Source of the DNA: Nocardioides sp. | Lineage (GTDB): Bacteria > Actinomycetota > Actinomycetes > Propionibacteriales > Nocardioidaceae | Direction: 5' to 3' | NCBI RefSeq assembly: GCF_029937575.1 | Contig: NZ_JAPYPS010000012.1 | Location: 1-64,000 of the forward strand | DNA length: 64,000 bases | Shown here: positions 43,159 through 52,135 of the stretch, piece after piece | Position numbering within the stretch: position 1 is the first letter of the stretch | Layout: each line of letters starts with the position of its first letter | The notes under the pieces: model-generated | What the model saw: only the letters and a program-made list of their open reading frames with translations | Told to the model about the DNA's origin: nothing | The model's database searches: none | Program-made: the position numbers and the translations under genes

Positions 43159-43638
43159 ATGACTCCTCGTCCACTGCGGGCCCTCGTGGTCCTCGCCGCG
43201 TCAGCGGCACTCCTGCTCGGTGCTCTCGCGGCACCCTCCACGGCCTCGACGGCCTCGACGGCCTCGGCCTCCTCGACGACTGCAGACGCACCTGTGCAGT
43301 ACCAGGGCAAGGACGTCGTCTACTTCGACCTCTTCTACCAGCCCGAGGTGGCACCGAAGCGGATCTTCTTCACCGCCAACTCCGGGCCCTACCTGCGGGG
43401 GATGTCCTGGAACCGCTGGGGCCAGAAGAAGACGGTCGGGCGCGGCTACTACGTGAGCAAGTGCGCTTCGTGCGCGCCGCCGAAGCGCAGCAAGGCCGTG
43501 GTGCGCTTCTCGAAGCGGACCTACTGCAAGAAGCAGGACCTCTACTACTACAAGCGGGCGACGATGACGCGCAAGAAGCTGGAGGGCAAGTCGCGCACGG
43601 TCAAGATCAGCGGCGGCACCTGCGGGAGCCGCGACTGA
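43159..43638 (+). CDS. Small secreted basic protein, unknown function
   Basis: 159-aa exported protein. The signal peptide (RALVVLAASAALLLGALAAP) is followed by an Ala/Ser/Thr repeat tract encoded by tandem CGACGGCCT repeats (near 43238-43262), then a compact basic domain with four cysteines (CASCAPP, TYCKK, GTCGS) and many Lys/Tyr residues. No family was recognised. ATG 43159 follows its -10 box; the longer frame from 43102 lacks support. Confidence 0.75.
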   Translation: MTPRPLRALVVLAASAALLLGALAAPSTASTASTASASSTTADAPVQYQGKDVVYFDLFYQPEVAPKRIFFTANSGPYLRGMSWNRWGQKKTVGRGYYVSKCASCAPPKRSKAVVRFSKRTYCKKQDLYYYKRATMTRKKLEGKSRTVKISGGTCGSRD

Positions 43639-43685
43639 CGGCGGCACCTCTCGCGTGAGCGCCTCGTCCTGAGAGACTGCGCGAC

Positions 43686-44582
43686 GTGACCGACACGCTG
43701 CTCGAGATCGCCGACGAGCTCTACGGGCTCGCTCTCGGTGACTTCACCCCGGCCCGGGACGCGCGCGCCAAGGAGCTCAAGAAGGCGGGGGAGACCGACC
43801 TCGCCGGCCAGGTCAAGGCACTCAAGAAGGCGTCCCTGGCGGCCTGGGTCGTCGATCTCTTCGTACGACGCCAGGGCGCCCAGGTCGACGAGGTGCTGGA
43901 CATGGGTGCGGCCCTGCGCGCAGCGCAGGATGGGATGTCCGGAGACGACCTCCGCGCGCTGACCCGGCAGCGACGCCAGCTGACCGCGGCGATCACGCAG
44001 CAGGCGCGCTCGCTGGCGAGCGAGGAGGGGGTGAAGGTCACCCAGGCGGTGGCCGACCAGGTCGAGGCGACGCTGACAGCTGCGATGGTGAGCCAGGACT
44101 GCGGCCGGGCCGTGCGCAGCGGCCTGCTGGTCGTCGCTCTCAGCACGACGGGCGTTGACGACGTCGACGTCGCCGGGGCCGTGGCGGTCCCGGACGCGCT
44201 CGGGTTCACGGCCACCGCCCGGTCGGCTCCCGAGGCCCCCGCGCGGCCCGACCTGCACGTCGTACCCGATCCGGACGCCCACGCCAAGGCCCGCGCGGCC
44301 GCCGAGCAGACGCTCGCCGAGGCCCAGGACGTGGTCGACGAGGCGCAGACCGCCCTCGACGACGCCGGCGTCGACGTCGAACACCTCCGCGCCCGCCAGC
44401 TGCAGATCGAGGCCGAGATCGACGAGCTCAAGCGGCAGGTCGCCGCCCTCGAGGAGACCTACGACGAGGTCGACGACGAGCTGGGCGATGCCGAGGCGGT
44501 CCAGGCCGCGGCATCGGACTCCCTGGCCGAAGCGACGTCCGAGCGCGACGAGGCAGCGGCGGCGCTCGACAAGCTGGGCTAG
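43686..44582 (+). CDS. Conserved coiled-coil protein, unknown function
   Basis: 298-aa cytoplasmic protein, mostly helical. Residues 1-140 form a conserved helical domain (LLEIADELYGLALGDFTPARDARAKELK...LKKASLAAWVVDLFVRR), and residues 200-298 are a continuous heptad-rich coiled coil rich in Ala/Glu/Asp. No enzyme or DNA-binding motif is seen. Proteins of this look are widespread in Nocardioidaceae; the function is unknown. Confidence 0.75.
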   Translation: MTDTLLEIADELYGLALGDFTPARDARAKELKKAGETDLAGQVKALKKASLAAWVVDLFVRRQGAQVDEVLDMGAALRAAQDGMSGDDLRALTRQRRQLTAAITQQARSLASEEGVKVTQAVADQVEATLTAAMVSQDCGRAVRSGLLVVALSTTGVDDVDVAGAVAVPDALGFTATARSAPEAPARPDLHVVPDPDAHAKARAAAEQTLAEAQDVVDEAQTALDDAGVDVEHLRARQLQIEAEIDELKRQVAALEETYDEVDDELGDAEAVQAAASDSLAEATSERDEAAAALDKLG

Positions 44583-44616
44583 CCAGACCTGGTGCTGACC
44601 GGCAGACCTGGCTGAC

Positions 44617-46098
44617 CTAGAGCTCGGCCCAGCCCTTCGACCGCTCCACGGCATGGAGCCACCGGGCGTATGACGCGTCCGCCTCGCCGCGCTCGGCCGT
44701 CGGGTCGAACGACCGGTCCAGCTGCCACGTCTGGCGCAGGTCGTCGGTGGAGTCCCACACCCCGGTGCCGAGTCCGGCCAGGAAGGCCGCGCCCAGGGCT
44801 GTGGTCTCGACGAGCCGCGGACGCTCCACGGGTACGCCGATCTGGTCAGCCTGCAGCTGGCAGAGCAGGTCGTTGGCCGCAGCGCCACCGTCGACCCGCA
44901 GAGCGGTCGTCTCGCCGGAGTCGGGCATCGTCTCCAGCACGTCTCGCACCTCGAAGGCGATCGCCTCCAACGTGGCCCGCACGACATGGGCTCGCGTGGT
45001 GCCACGGGTGAGGCCGAGGATGGTGCCGCGGGCGTGGGGATCCCAGTGCGGGGCGCCGAGGCCGGTGAGCGCGGGCACGAAGACGACGCCCTCCGAGGAC
45101 GACACCGTGGCCGCGATCGCCTCGGTCTCGGCGGCCGACCCGACGATCTGCAGCCCGTCGCGCAGCCACTGCACGGCGGCGCCGGTCACGAAGATGGCGC
45201 CCTCGAGGGCGTAGGTGAGCTCGCCGGCCGGCGAGCGCCACGCCGCCGTGGACAGCAGCCCCGCGTCGGAGCGCTCCAACGAGGTGCCGGTGTTGGTGAG
45301 GATGAAGGACCCGGTGCCGAAGGTGCACTTGGAGTCGCCGACCTCGAAGCACGTCTGGCCGAAGAGGGCCGACTGCTGGTCCCCGGCGATCCCCGCGATC
45401 GGCAGCTCAAGGTCGAGGAACGAGCGCGGGTCGGTGACCGCCAGCTCGCCCCAGTTGGGCACCAGCTCGGGCAGCGCGTCGCGAGGGACCCCGAAGAGCG
45501 AGCACAGCTCGTCGGACCAGTCGCCCTGCTCGAGGTCGAAGAGCAGCGTGCGACACGCGTTGGAGACGTCGGTGACGTGCTCCAGGCCACGTGTCATCCG
45601 CGCGATGAGGTAGGAGTCCACCGTGCCGACGGCGTACCGGCCGGACTCGACGAGCGCCCACGTGCGTGGCTCGTGCTCGGCCAGCCACATCAGCTTGGTG
45701 CCGGAGAAGTAGGGGTCGAGCCGCAGGCCGGTGAGCTCGGAGACCCGCGCCTCGTGACCCTCGTCGCGCAGCCGCGTGCAGATGTCCGCCGTACGGCGGT
45801 CCTGCCACACGATCGCGCGACGGGGTGACCCCATCGTCTCGCGGTCCCAGAGCAGGACCGTCTCGCGCTGGTTGGTGATGCCGATGCCCTGAAGCTCGGA
45901 GGTGTCGATGCGCGCCAGTGCGTCGCGGGTGGCCTCGAGCGTGGCCTGCCAGATCTCCTCTGGCGCGTGCTCCACCCACCCGGGCTTGGGGAAGTGCTGT
46001 CCGAACTCCTGGTAGCCGCGGGCCACGATGTCGCCGGCCTCGGAGACCACGACGGCGGTCACGCCGGTCGTGCCGGCGTCGATCGACAGGATGCTCAT
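44617..46098 (-). CDS. glpK: Glycerol kinase
   Basis: 493-aa FGGY kinase making glycerol-3-phosphate. SIDAGTTGVTAVVVSEAGD is the N-terminal ATP site; GITNQRETVLLWDRETMG and IVWQDRRTADIC hold substrate residues; the second half has GDQQSALFGQTCFEVGDSKCTFGTGSFILTNTG and DGGAAANDLLCQLQADQ. ATG 46098 overlaps the DUF1028 stop (ATGA). No glpF or glpD lies beside it. Confidence 0.93.
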   Translation of the reverse strand: MSILSIDAGTTGVTAVVVSEAGDIVARGYQEFGQHFPKPGWVEHAPEEIWQATLEATRDALARIDTSELQGIGITNQRETVLLWDRETMGSPRRAIVWQDRRTADICTRLRDEGHEARVSELTGLRLDPYFSGTKLMWLAEHEPRTWALVESGRYAVGTVDSYLIARMTRGLEHVTDVSNACRTLLFDLEQGDWSDELCSLFGVPRDALPELVPNWGELAVTDPRSFLDLELPIAGIAGDQQSALFGQTCFEVGDSKCTFGTGSFILTNTGTSLERSDAGLLSTAAWRSPAGELTYALEGAIFVTGAAVQWLRDGLQIVGSAAETEAIAATVSSSEGVVFVPALTGLGAPHWDPHARGTILGLTRGTTRAHVVRATLEAIAFEVRDVLETMPDSGETTALRVDGGAAANDLLCQLQADQIGVPVERPRLVETTALGAAFLAGLGTGVWDSTDDLRQTWQLDRSFDPTAERGEADASYARWLHAVERSKGWAEL

Positions 46099-46910
46099 CC
46101 GGTCGTCCGCACGATCTCGAGGATCCGCTGGTCGATCCACCCCAGGTCAGCGTCGACCCGCATCTCGTAGTTCTCCGTGCCGACCCAGGTGGTGAAGTCG
46201 GGGTGGCCCTGGGCCCGGGCGAACTCCTCCAGCTCGGCGCGCAGGTCCGCGGTGATCTCGACCTGCTCCTCGTCGGTGGACGAAGTCAGGTAGAGGTCGT
46301 TGAGGTCGAGCAGGCGGCTGAGCTCGGTGACCGGCGTCGCGTGGTCGTCGACCCGCAGGTCGGCCGCGATGTCGTCGCCGCCGCCGTACCCGGCCCGGTC
46401 TCGGACGACGAGCAGTGCGGCCGACTGCCGGCCGCGCTTGTCACCGCCGGCCGCGTCCCCGGCCGAGAGTGCCGCGAGCAGACGGTGGGCGAAGGCCAGC
46501 TCGCCCCCGCCGTCCCAGGCGGTCTGCATCGCGTCGACCACCTCGGCGCCGGCGAGGCAGTTGCCCTGGATGGCGTAGCCCTCGCCGGTCAGGCCGCCGG
46601 CCCACGAGATGCAGGACTGCCCGGTGTGGGAGGCCGCCCCTCCGTCGACGTCGACGATGCCCACCTGGCGGTGGTCCCGGCCCTCGTCCTCCTCGAGCAG
46701 ACGCTGGAGCGCGACCGAGGCGGTCGCGCCCTCGTCGAGGTGGGAGAGGGCCAGGCCCTTGTAGGCCACGTTCGCGTCCGCCTGGGTGGCAAGGGCGCCG
46801 ACCTGGGCGACAGCAGCGGGGACGGCGCTACCGACCGCGAGGAACTTGGAGGCCACCGCCACCCCCCACGTCTCGCCGTCGTCGGAGCGGGCCACGATCG
46901 AGAAGGTCAT
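46095..46910 (-). CDS. DUF1028 family protein (Ntn-hydrolase-like)
   Basis: 271-aa protein of the DUF1028 family, predicted to share the Ntn-hydrolase fold. The chain begins MTFSIVARSDDGETWGVAVASKFLAVG, so Thr2 would be the nucleophile after Met removal. Conserved parts include VGALATQADANVAYKGLAL and GYAIQGNCLAG. The substrate is not known. ATG 46910 follows a -10 box by 7 nt. It overlaps glpK, an unusual partner, and diverges from the phosphofructokinase gene. Confidence 0.87.
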   Translation of the reverse strand: MTFSIVARSDDGETWGVAVASKFLAVGSAVPAAVAQVGALATQADANVAYKGLALSHLDEGATASVALQRLLEEDEGRDHRQVGIVDVDGGAASHTGQSCISWAGGLTGEGYAIQGNCLAGAEVVDAMQTAWDGGGELAFAHRLLAALSAGDAAGGDKRGRQSAALLVVRDRAGYGGGDDIAADLRVDDHATPVTELSRLLDLNDLYLTSSTDEEQVEITADLRAELEEFARAQGHPDFTTWVGTENYEMRVDADLGWIDQRILEIVRTTG

Positions 46911-46917
46911 GGCGCCG

Positions 46918-46923
46918 AGCATA
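46918..46923 (-). promoter_or_regulatory. -10 box, leaderless start of the DUF1028-glpK operon
   Basis: TATGCT on the minus strand, 7 nt before ATG 46910. Confidence 0.6.
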
Positions 46924-47053
46924 GGGATGGTCCCGGAGCAAGGCCCAGGTCAGCAGTCCTCCTCGAACCCTCGGACGACGTGCAGGTCTGCTGGAGCTGG
47001 CTCTCGCCCCGTCCACCGAGTCGCCCGCCCGACGCGTCGATCTCGCGGGCGGC

Positions 47054-47071
47054 GTCCGGCGTACGCCGGAC
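47054..47071. promoter_or_regulatory. 18-bp perfect palindrome between DUF1028-glpK and the phosphofructokinase gene
   Basis: GTCCGGCGTACGCCGGAC, no spacer, in the 276-nt divergent intergenic region. It lies 131 nt from the -10 box of DUF1028 and about 116 nt upstream of the phosphofructokinase start. A dimeric regulator site is the likely reading. The rest of the gap holds no gene. Confidence 0.5.
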
Positions 47072-47186
47072 CGTCCGCCGGGCGCCGTGCGGCCCGGGTT
47101 CGGGATCCTGGGACCTGGACGGCGTGGTTAGGTGGGGACCGACCCCGTCAGGGCGACCGTCTCCACCGAGCCTTCAGGAGGATCCC

Positions 47187-48215
47187 ATGCGCGTCGGCGT
47201 GCTCACCGGTGGTGGCGACTGCCCCGGTCTCAACGCGGTGATCCGGGCCGTGGTCCGCAAGGGCGTGACTCAGCATGGCTTCGACCTCGTCGGCTACCGC
47301 GACGGCTGGAAGGGTCCGCTGGAGGGGCTGACGCGCCCGCTCGGCATCGAGGAGTGCCGCGGCATCCTCCCCCGCGGCGGGACGATCCTGGGATCCTCGC
47401 GGACCAACCCGTTCTCGATCGAGGGCGGGGTCGAGCAGATCACCGCCAACCTCGCGGCTGATGGTGTGGACGCCCTGGTCGCCATCGGCGGCGAGGACAC
47501 CCTCGGCGTGGCGACCAAGCTCGCCGACCTCGGGGTCCAGGTCGTCGGCGTGCCGAAGACGATCGACAACGACCTGTCGGGCACCGACTTCACGTTCGGC
47601 TTCGACACCGCTGTCAACATCGCGACCGAGGCGATCGACCGGCTGCACACCACCGCCGAGTCGCACCACCGGGTGCTGGTCGTCGAGGTGATGGGTCGCC
47701 ACGCCGGGTGGATCGCGTTGCACGCCGGCATCGCCGGTGGCGCGAGCACGGTGCTGATCCCGGAGCAGCCCTTCGACATCGAGAAGGTGTGTGCCCACGT
47801 CGAGACCCGCTTCGAGTCGGAGTACGCGCCGATCATCGTGGTCTCCGAGGGCGCCACGCCGATTGACGGCGGTGACATGACGCTGGTCTCGGGCGAGAAG
47901 GACGCCTTCGGGCACGTGCGCCTCGGTGGGATCGGTGACCGGCTCGCCCACGAGATCGAGCAGCGCACCGGCAAGGAGGCGCGCGCGGTCGTGCTGGGCC
48001 ACATCCAGCGCGGCGGCACGCCCACCGCCTTCGACCGGTGGCTGGCGACCCGGTTCGGGCTCCAGGCCGCCGACGCCGTGGCGGAGGGCGACTTCGGCAC
48101 GATGATGGCGTTGCGTGGCACCGACATCGTCCGCGTGCCGCTCATCGAGGGCACCGGCGAGCTCAAGCTGGTCAGTCCCGCCGAGTACGCCGAGGCCCAG
48201 GTCTTCTTTGGATGA
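47187..48215 (+). CDS. pfp: Phosphofructokinase, predicted pyrophosphate-dependent
   Basis: 342-aa PFK of group III, interconverting fructose 6-phosphate and fructose 1,6-bisphosphate. MRVGVLTGGGDCPGLNAVIRAVV opens the fold. The phosphoryl-donor residues are diagnostic: GGEDT has Asp where ATP enzymes have Gly (E. coli 104), and VPKTIDND has Lys where ATP enzymes have Gly (E. coli 124). Both substitutions mark pyrophosphate use. Catalytic TIDND and VEVMGRHAGW are intact. AGGAGG lies before ATG 47187. Annotation as an ATP-dependent pfkA is the alternative, but the residues argue against it. Confidence 0.9.
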   Translation: MRVGVLTGGGDCPGLNAVIRAVVRKGVTQHGFDLVGYRDGWKGPLEGLTRPLGIEECRGILPRGGTILGSSRTNPFSIEGGVEQITANLAADGVDALVAIGGEDTLGVATKLADLGVQVVGVPKTIDNDLSGTDFTFGFDTAVNIATEAIDRLHTTAESHHRVLVVEVMGRHAGWIALHAGIAGGASTVLIPEQPFDIEKVCAHVETRFESEYAPIIVVSEGATPIDGGDMTLVSGEKDAFGHVRLGGIGDRLAHEIEQRTGKEARAVVLGHIQRGGTPTAFDRWLATRFGLQAADAVAEGDFGTMMALRGTDIVRVPLIEGTGELKLVSPAEYAEAQVFFG

Positions 48216-48258
48216 CCAACCGGCCGCGAGGAACGAGCGGGCGGTGTGGGGTCAACCA

Positions 48259-48317
48259 GGTTGAGCGAGGCCGCGACCGAGGGACGAGGTCGCGACGCCG
48301 GGTCGAAACCCCGTGAG
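48259..48317. repeat. Dispersed GGTTGAG...GTCGAAACCCC repeat, copy 1
   Basis: Begins GGTTGAGCGAGGC and ends GTCGAAACCCCGTGAG, with an inner inverted section. A related copy lies at 53507-53574. This is an actinobacterial intergenic repeat type. It lies in the 161-nt gap between the convergent pfp and MFS genes. Confidence 0.6.
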
Positions 48318-48376
48318 ACGAACGCCCACGGCAACCGACCGCTGGGGCGGTGACGACAGCCAACCCCAGCGAGCGG

Positions 48377-49888
48377 TCAGTGCTCCACGTCCGCCAGGTC
48401 CAGCTCCGCCGGCACCAGCCGGTGCACCACCACGGCGACCACGAGCATGACGGCGGCGCCGGCCAGCCCGACCACCGAGAACGCCCGGTCGAACGAGGCG
48501 ATCGCGGCGTCGGCGGCGGGGGAGCCGAGAGCGCCCGCCAGCGACTCGCGCGCGCTCTCGGGGGCTCCGGCCGGCAGTCCGGACCGGTAGACCAGCGCCG
48601 CGAGGCTGCCGAGCACGGCGATGCCGAGCACCCCACCGATCTCGTACGACGTCTCCTCCATCGCCGCGGCACTGCCGGCCTGGTCGGTGGTGCTGGCGCC
48701 CATCACCACCGCCGAGGCGACGCCGAGCGACGCCGTACCGGAGCCGACGAGCAGCAACGCGACCGCGACGCCGGGGTAGGTCAGCGGAGCCGGGAGCAGG
48801 CCGAGCACCAGGAACCCCAGACCGCCGGACACCAGACCGCCGACGAGCACCGTGCGTGCGCCGATCCGCGCGGCGAGGCTGGGGGCGAGCGGCGAGCCGA
48901 CGAGACCCTCGACGGCAAGGGGGAGCAGGGCCGCCCCGCTCCGCAACGGCGACCACCCCTGCACGAGCTGCAGCCACTGCGACCCGACGAGCAGCAGGGC
49001 GATCATCGCGGCGCTGGTGGCCAGCGCGGCCACGATGCCGGCCGTGAACGGCCGACTGGTGAAGAGGCGCACCTCGAGCATCGGGTCGTCCTGGCGCAGG
49101 CAACGCCGTGCGAAGACGGTGAGCAGCGCGGCGCCGGCGACGGCAGTGCTCACGCCGAGGGCGGTGGGGCCGTCGTGGCCGAGGTGCTTGACGGCGTACA
49201 CGAGCGCGACCATCCCGCCGATCGACAGCGCGACACCGAGCGGGTCGAGGCGGCCGGGCCGGCTCGACCGGCTCTCCGGCAGGAACGCGACGCCGGCGAA
49301 GATCGCCACCGCCATGACCGGCACGTTGAACAGGAAGGCGGCGTGCCAGCTGAAGCGCTCGAGCAGCGCTCCTCCGACGATCGGCCCGACGGCACCTCCG
49401 ACGGCGGCCATGGCGGCCCACAGCCCGAGAGCGGTGGCTCGTTCGCGCGGGTCGGTGAACAGGGTGCGGATCAGCGACAACGTGGCAGGCATGATCATCG
49501 CGCCGCCCACGCCCAGGGCCGCGCGGAGAGCGATGACGTGGGCGGCCGTGTCGGCGACGAGCACGAGCAGCGACACGACGGCGAAGATCGTGAAGCCGCT
49601 GAGAAGCATCCGACGCCGTCCCCAGCGGTCGGCGAGAGCACTCAGGGGCACGAGCAGACCGGCCAGGACCAAGGCGTAGGAGTCGACGATCCACAGCTGG
49701 GCCACCGCGCCGGGGCGCAGGTCCGCGGTGAGGTCGGGCAGCGCGACGTTGAGGATCGTCATGTCCATCACGACGACGAGCAGGCTGGCGGTGAGCACGG
49801 CCAGGCCGACCCACCGGCGCGGGTCCGGTGCAGCGCAGGGGAGGGGCGTGTCGGCTGTGGCGACGGCGGCGTCGACGTTCGTGCTCAT
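48377..49888 (-). CDS. MFS transporter, DHA2 (14-helix) drug efflux family
   Basis: 503-aa exporter with about 14 helices. DHA2 signatures are seen: LLVVVMDMTILNVALPDLTADL, WIVDSYALVLAGLLVPLSALADRWGRRRMLL, and the first half's LGVGGAMIMPATLSLIR. It probably expels a hydrophobic cation or antibiotic by proton antiport. Its ATG overlaps the TetR stop (ATGA); the pair is a self-contained resistance unit. Confidence 0.92.
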   Translation of the reverse strand: MSTNVDAAVATADTPLPCAAPDPRRWVGLAVLTASLLVVVMDMTILNVALPDLTADLRPGAVAQLWIVDSYALVLAGLLVPLSALADRWGRRRMLLSGFTIFAVVSLLVLVADTAAHVIALRAALGVGGAMIMPATLSLIRTLFTDPRERATALGLWAAMAAVGGAVGPIVGGALLERFSWHAAFLFNVPVMAVAIFAGVAFLPESRSSRPGRLDPLGVALSIGGMVALVYAVKHLGHDGPTALGVSTAVAGAALLTVFARRCLRQDDPMLEVRLFTSRPFTAGIVAALATSAAMIALLLVGSQWLQLVQGWSPLRSGAALLPLAVEGLVGSPLAPSLAARIGARTVLVGGLVSGGLGFLVLGLLPAPLTYPGVAVALLLVGSGTASLGVASAVVMGASTTDQAGSAAAMEETSYEIGGVLGIAVLGSLAALVYRSGLPAGAPESARESLAGALGSPAADAAIASFDRAFSVVGLAGAAVMLVVAVVVHRLVPAELDLADVEH

Positions 49889-50487
49889 CGCGAGCCCGCT
49901 CCGTCCAGGAAGGTCGACATCACCATGGCGTCGAGGTCGCGGCGCGCGACGTCACCGTCACGCACGGCCTCGCGGGCAGCGACGAGCAGGCCGTAGACGG
50001 CGTGCCCGAGCCAGCGCGGGGGGACGTCGTCGCGCAGCACGCCGGCGCGCTGCGCCGCGGCGTACAGGTGGGTCTCGCGGTCCACCAGCGCGTCCGAGCG
50101 CGCCAGCAGGTCGTCGGCGCTGGTGAGGTAGGAGTCGGTGAGGGCGAACCCGAAGTCGTCGGAGTCAGCGAGAAAGCGCGCGAGCATGTCCTGCAGGCAG
50201 GCGGTGATCCGCGCGGCGTCGCCGGAGTCGGCAGCACCTTCGATCGACTCGGGGTCCGCCGCGTCGAGGCTGACCTCCCACCGGTCGAGGGAGCGGGTGC
50301 CGAGCTCGTGCAGGAGGTCGTCGCGCGAGGCGAAGTGCCGGTGCAGCGTGGCGCGGCCGACGCCCGCGGCCGAGGCCAGGACGGCCATCGAGGCTCGGGG
50401 GTCGACGTTGAGGTGGCGCTGGGCCGCAGCGAGGATCTCCTCGGTGGTCACCATGAGACGTTCGCGTCCAATCTGAGAGGGAGGCAT
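49885..50487 (-). CDS. TetR-family regulator of the MFS exporter
   Basis: 200-aa repressor with N-terminal helix-turn-helix EEILAAAQRHLNVDPRASMAVLASAAGVGRATLHRHFASRDDLLHEL and a helical effector domain. It is upstream of and overlaps the MFS gene, so it probably represses both and is released by the exporter's substrate. The start may be ATG 50487 or 50454; neither has a good ribosome site. No clear operator palindrome was found in the 88-nt gap. Confidence 0.88.
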   Translation of the reverse strand: MPPSQIGRERLMVTTEEILAAAQRHLNVDPRASMAVLASAAGVGRATLHRHFASRDDLLHELGTRSLDRWEVSLDAADPESIEGAADSGDAARITACLQDMLARFLADSDDFGFALTDSYLTSADDLLARSDALVDRETHLYAAAQRAGVLRDDVPPRWLGHAVYGLLVAAREAVRDGDVARRDLDAMVMSTFLDGAGSR

Positions 50488-50575
50488 CGGGGCAACTCGC
50501 CCGACGGGGATGCTGCGAGATCGCTCTGGATGGGTATGGGGTGGGTCCACCACTGACGCACGAGGAGCTTCGGAC

Positions 50576-52060
50576 ATGAGCAACGACGCGAGCCGTACGA
50601 CGGGCGTCGAACCCGCCGTGGCCGGGACCGACGACGACGGGTCCGACGAGCCCGGTCTCAAACGGGTGATCGGCCCCAAGCTGCTGCTGCTCTTCATCGT
50701 CGGCGACATCATCGGCGCCGGGATCTTCGCGGTGACCGGAAAGGTCGCCGGGGAGGTCGGCGGCCTGGCGTGGCTGCCGTTCCTGCTGGCCTTCGCCATC
50801 GCCACGATGACCGCGTTCTCCTACCTGGAGCTGGTGACGAAGTACCCCGAGGCCGCCGGTGCCGCTCTCTACGTGCACAAGGCGTTCGGGATCCACTTCG
50901 TGACGTTCCTGGTGGCCTTCACGGTCGCCTGTTCGGGGATCACGAGTGCGTCGACGTCCTCCAGCCTGCTGGCCTCCAACTTCCTGATCGGCATGGACGA
51001 GCTGGTCGACGGCGTCCCCACCGGCGACACCGCCTCGTTGGTGGCCGCGCTCGTCTTCATGGGGATCCTGGCGGCGGTGAACCTGCGCGGGGTGGGGGAG
51101 AGCGTCAAGTTCAACGTCGTGCTGACCAGCATCTCGCTGGTGGCGCTGAGCGTCGTCATCCTCATCGGCTTCTGGGCGATCGGCACCGGAGACGGTGACC
51201 CGGCGCGCCTCGTCGCCTTCGAGACCAGCGAGGACAAGAGCATCTACCTCGGGGTCACCGTGGCCACCACGATCGCCTTCTTCGCCATGGTGGGCTTCGA
51301 GGACTCGGTCAACATGGTCGAGGAGACCACGGACCCCGAGCGCACCTTCCCCCGGATCATGTTCACCGCCCTGGGCGTGTGCGCGCTGCTCTACATGCTG
51401 GTCGCCGTGGCGGTGATCATGGTCATCCCCGAAGGCGACCTGACGAACCCCTCCAACCCCGACGCCGGGATCTTGCTCGACGTCGTGAAGGTGGGGGCAC
51501 CCGGGATCCCGATCGACGACATCTTCCCGTTCCTGACCGTCTTCGCCGTCGGCAACACGGCGCTGATCAACATGTTGATGGCCAGCCGGCTCGTCTACGG
51601 CATGGCCTGCCAACAGGTGCTTCCTCCGGTGCTCGGCAAGGTGCTGCCGGGGCGCCGGTCTCCCTGGACGGCGATCGCGTTCACCACCGTCCTGGCCATG
51701 AGCCTCATCGTCTACGTCCGTACGCAGTCCGAGTCCGACATCGTGTCTGCGCTGTCCGGCACCACCGGTCTGCTGCTGCTCGTGGTGTTCGCGGTCGTCA
51801 ACGTCTGCTGCCTGGTGCTGCGCCGCGACGACACCGGCCGGGGGTTCCGGGCGCCCACCGCGATCCCGGTGCTGGGTGCGATCCTCTCCGCGGCCCTGGT
51901 CGGGCCGTGGGCGCGCAACTCGGCCGACTACATCCAGTACCGCATCGCGGCCGGGCTGCTGGTGATCGGCATCGTGCTCTGGGCGCTGACCTGGCTCACC
52001 AACCGGGGCGTGCGGGCCAAGAAGACCGGGTTCCGCGACATCGAGGACCTGGAGGTCTGA
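50576..52060 (+). CDS. APC-family amino acid permease
   Basis: 494-aa transporter with about 12 helices. The first helix has the APC glycine-rich motif LLLLFIVGDIIGAGIFAVTGKVAGEVGG, and later VGFEDSVNMVEETTDPERTFPRIM matches the conserved helix 6 to loop region. A hydrophilic N-terminus (residues 1-30) is cytoplasmic. The substrate cannot be read; cationic or neutral amino acids are typical. GAGGAG before ATG 50576 supports the start. Confidence 0.9.
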   Translation: MSNDASRTTGVEPAVAGTDDDGSDEPGLKRVIGPKLLLLFIVGDIIGAGIFAVTGKVAGEVGGLAWLPFLLAFAIATMTAFSYLELVTKYPEAAGAALYVHKAFGIHFVTFLVAFTVACSGITSASTSSSLLASNFLIGMDELVDGVPTGDTASLVAALVFMGILAAVNLRGVGESVKFNVVLTSISLVALSVVILIGFWAIGTGDGDPARLVAFETSEDKSIYLGVTVATTIAFFAMVGFEDSVNMVEETTDPERTFPRIMFTALGVCALLYMLVAVAVIMVIPEGDLTNPSNPDAGILLDVVKVGAPGIPIDDIFPFLTVFAVGNTALINMLMASRLVYGMACQQVLPPVLGKVLPGRRSPWTAIAFTTVLAMSLIVYVRTQSESDIVSALSGTTGLLLLVVFAVVNVCCLVLRRDDTGRGFRAPTAIPVLGAILSAALVGPWARNSADYIQYRIAAGLLVIGIVLWALTWLTNRGVRAKKTGFRDIEDLEV

Positions 52061-52123
52061 GCCCGGCGCCGCAGCGTGCCGACCGCTCGCGATGGCGAGT
52101 CGGGCACTTCCTCGACTCCCGCA

Positions 52124-52129
52124 TAGGCT
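52124..52129 (+). promoter_or_regulatory. -10 box, leaderless start of aroG
   Basis: TAGGCT, 6 nt before GTG 52136. Confidence 0.6.
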
Positions 52130-52135
52130 GTCAGC

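Noticed and set aside
48377..50487. A biosynthetic cluster around the MFS exporter.
   Set aside because: Only the exporter and its TetR are present; neighbours are primary-metabolism genes.
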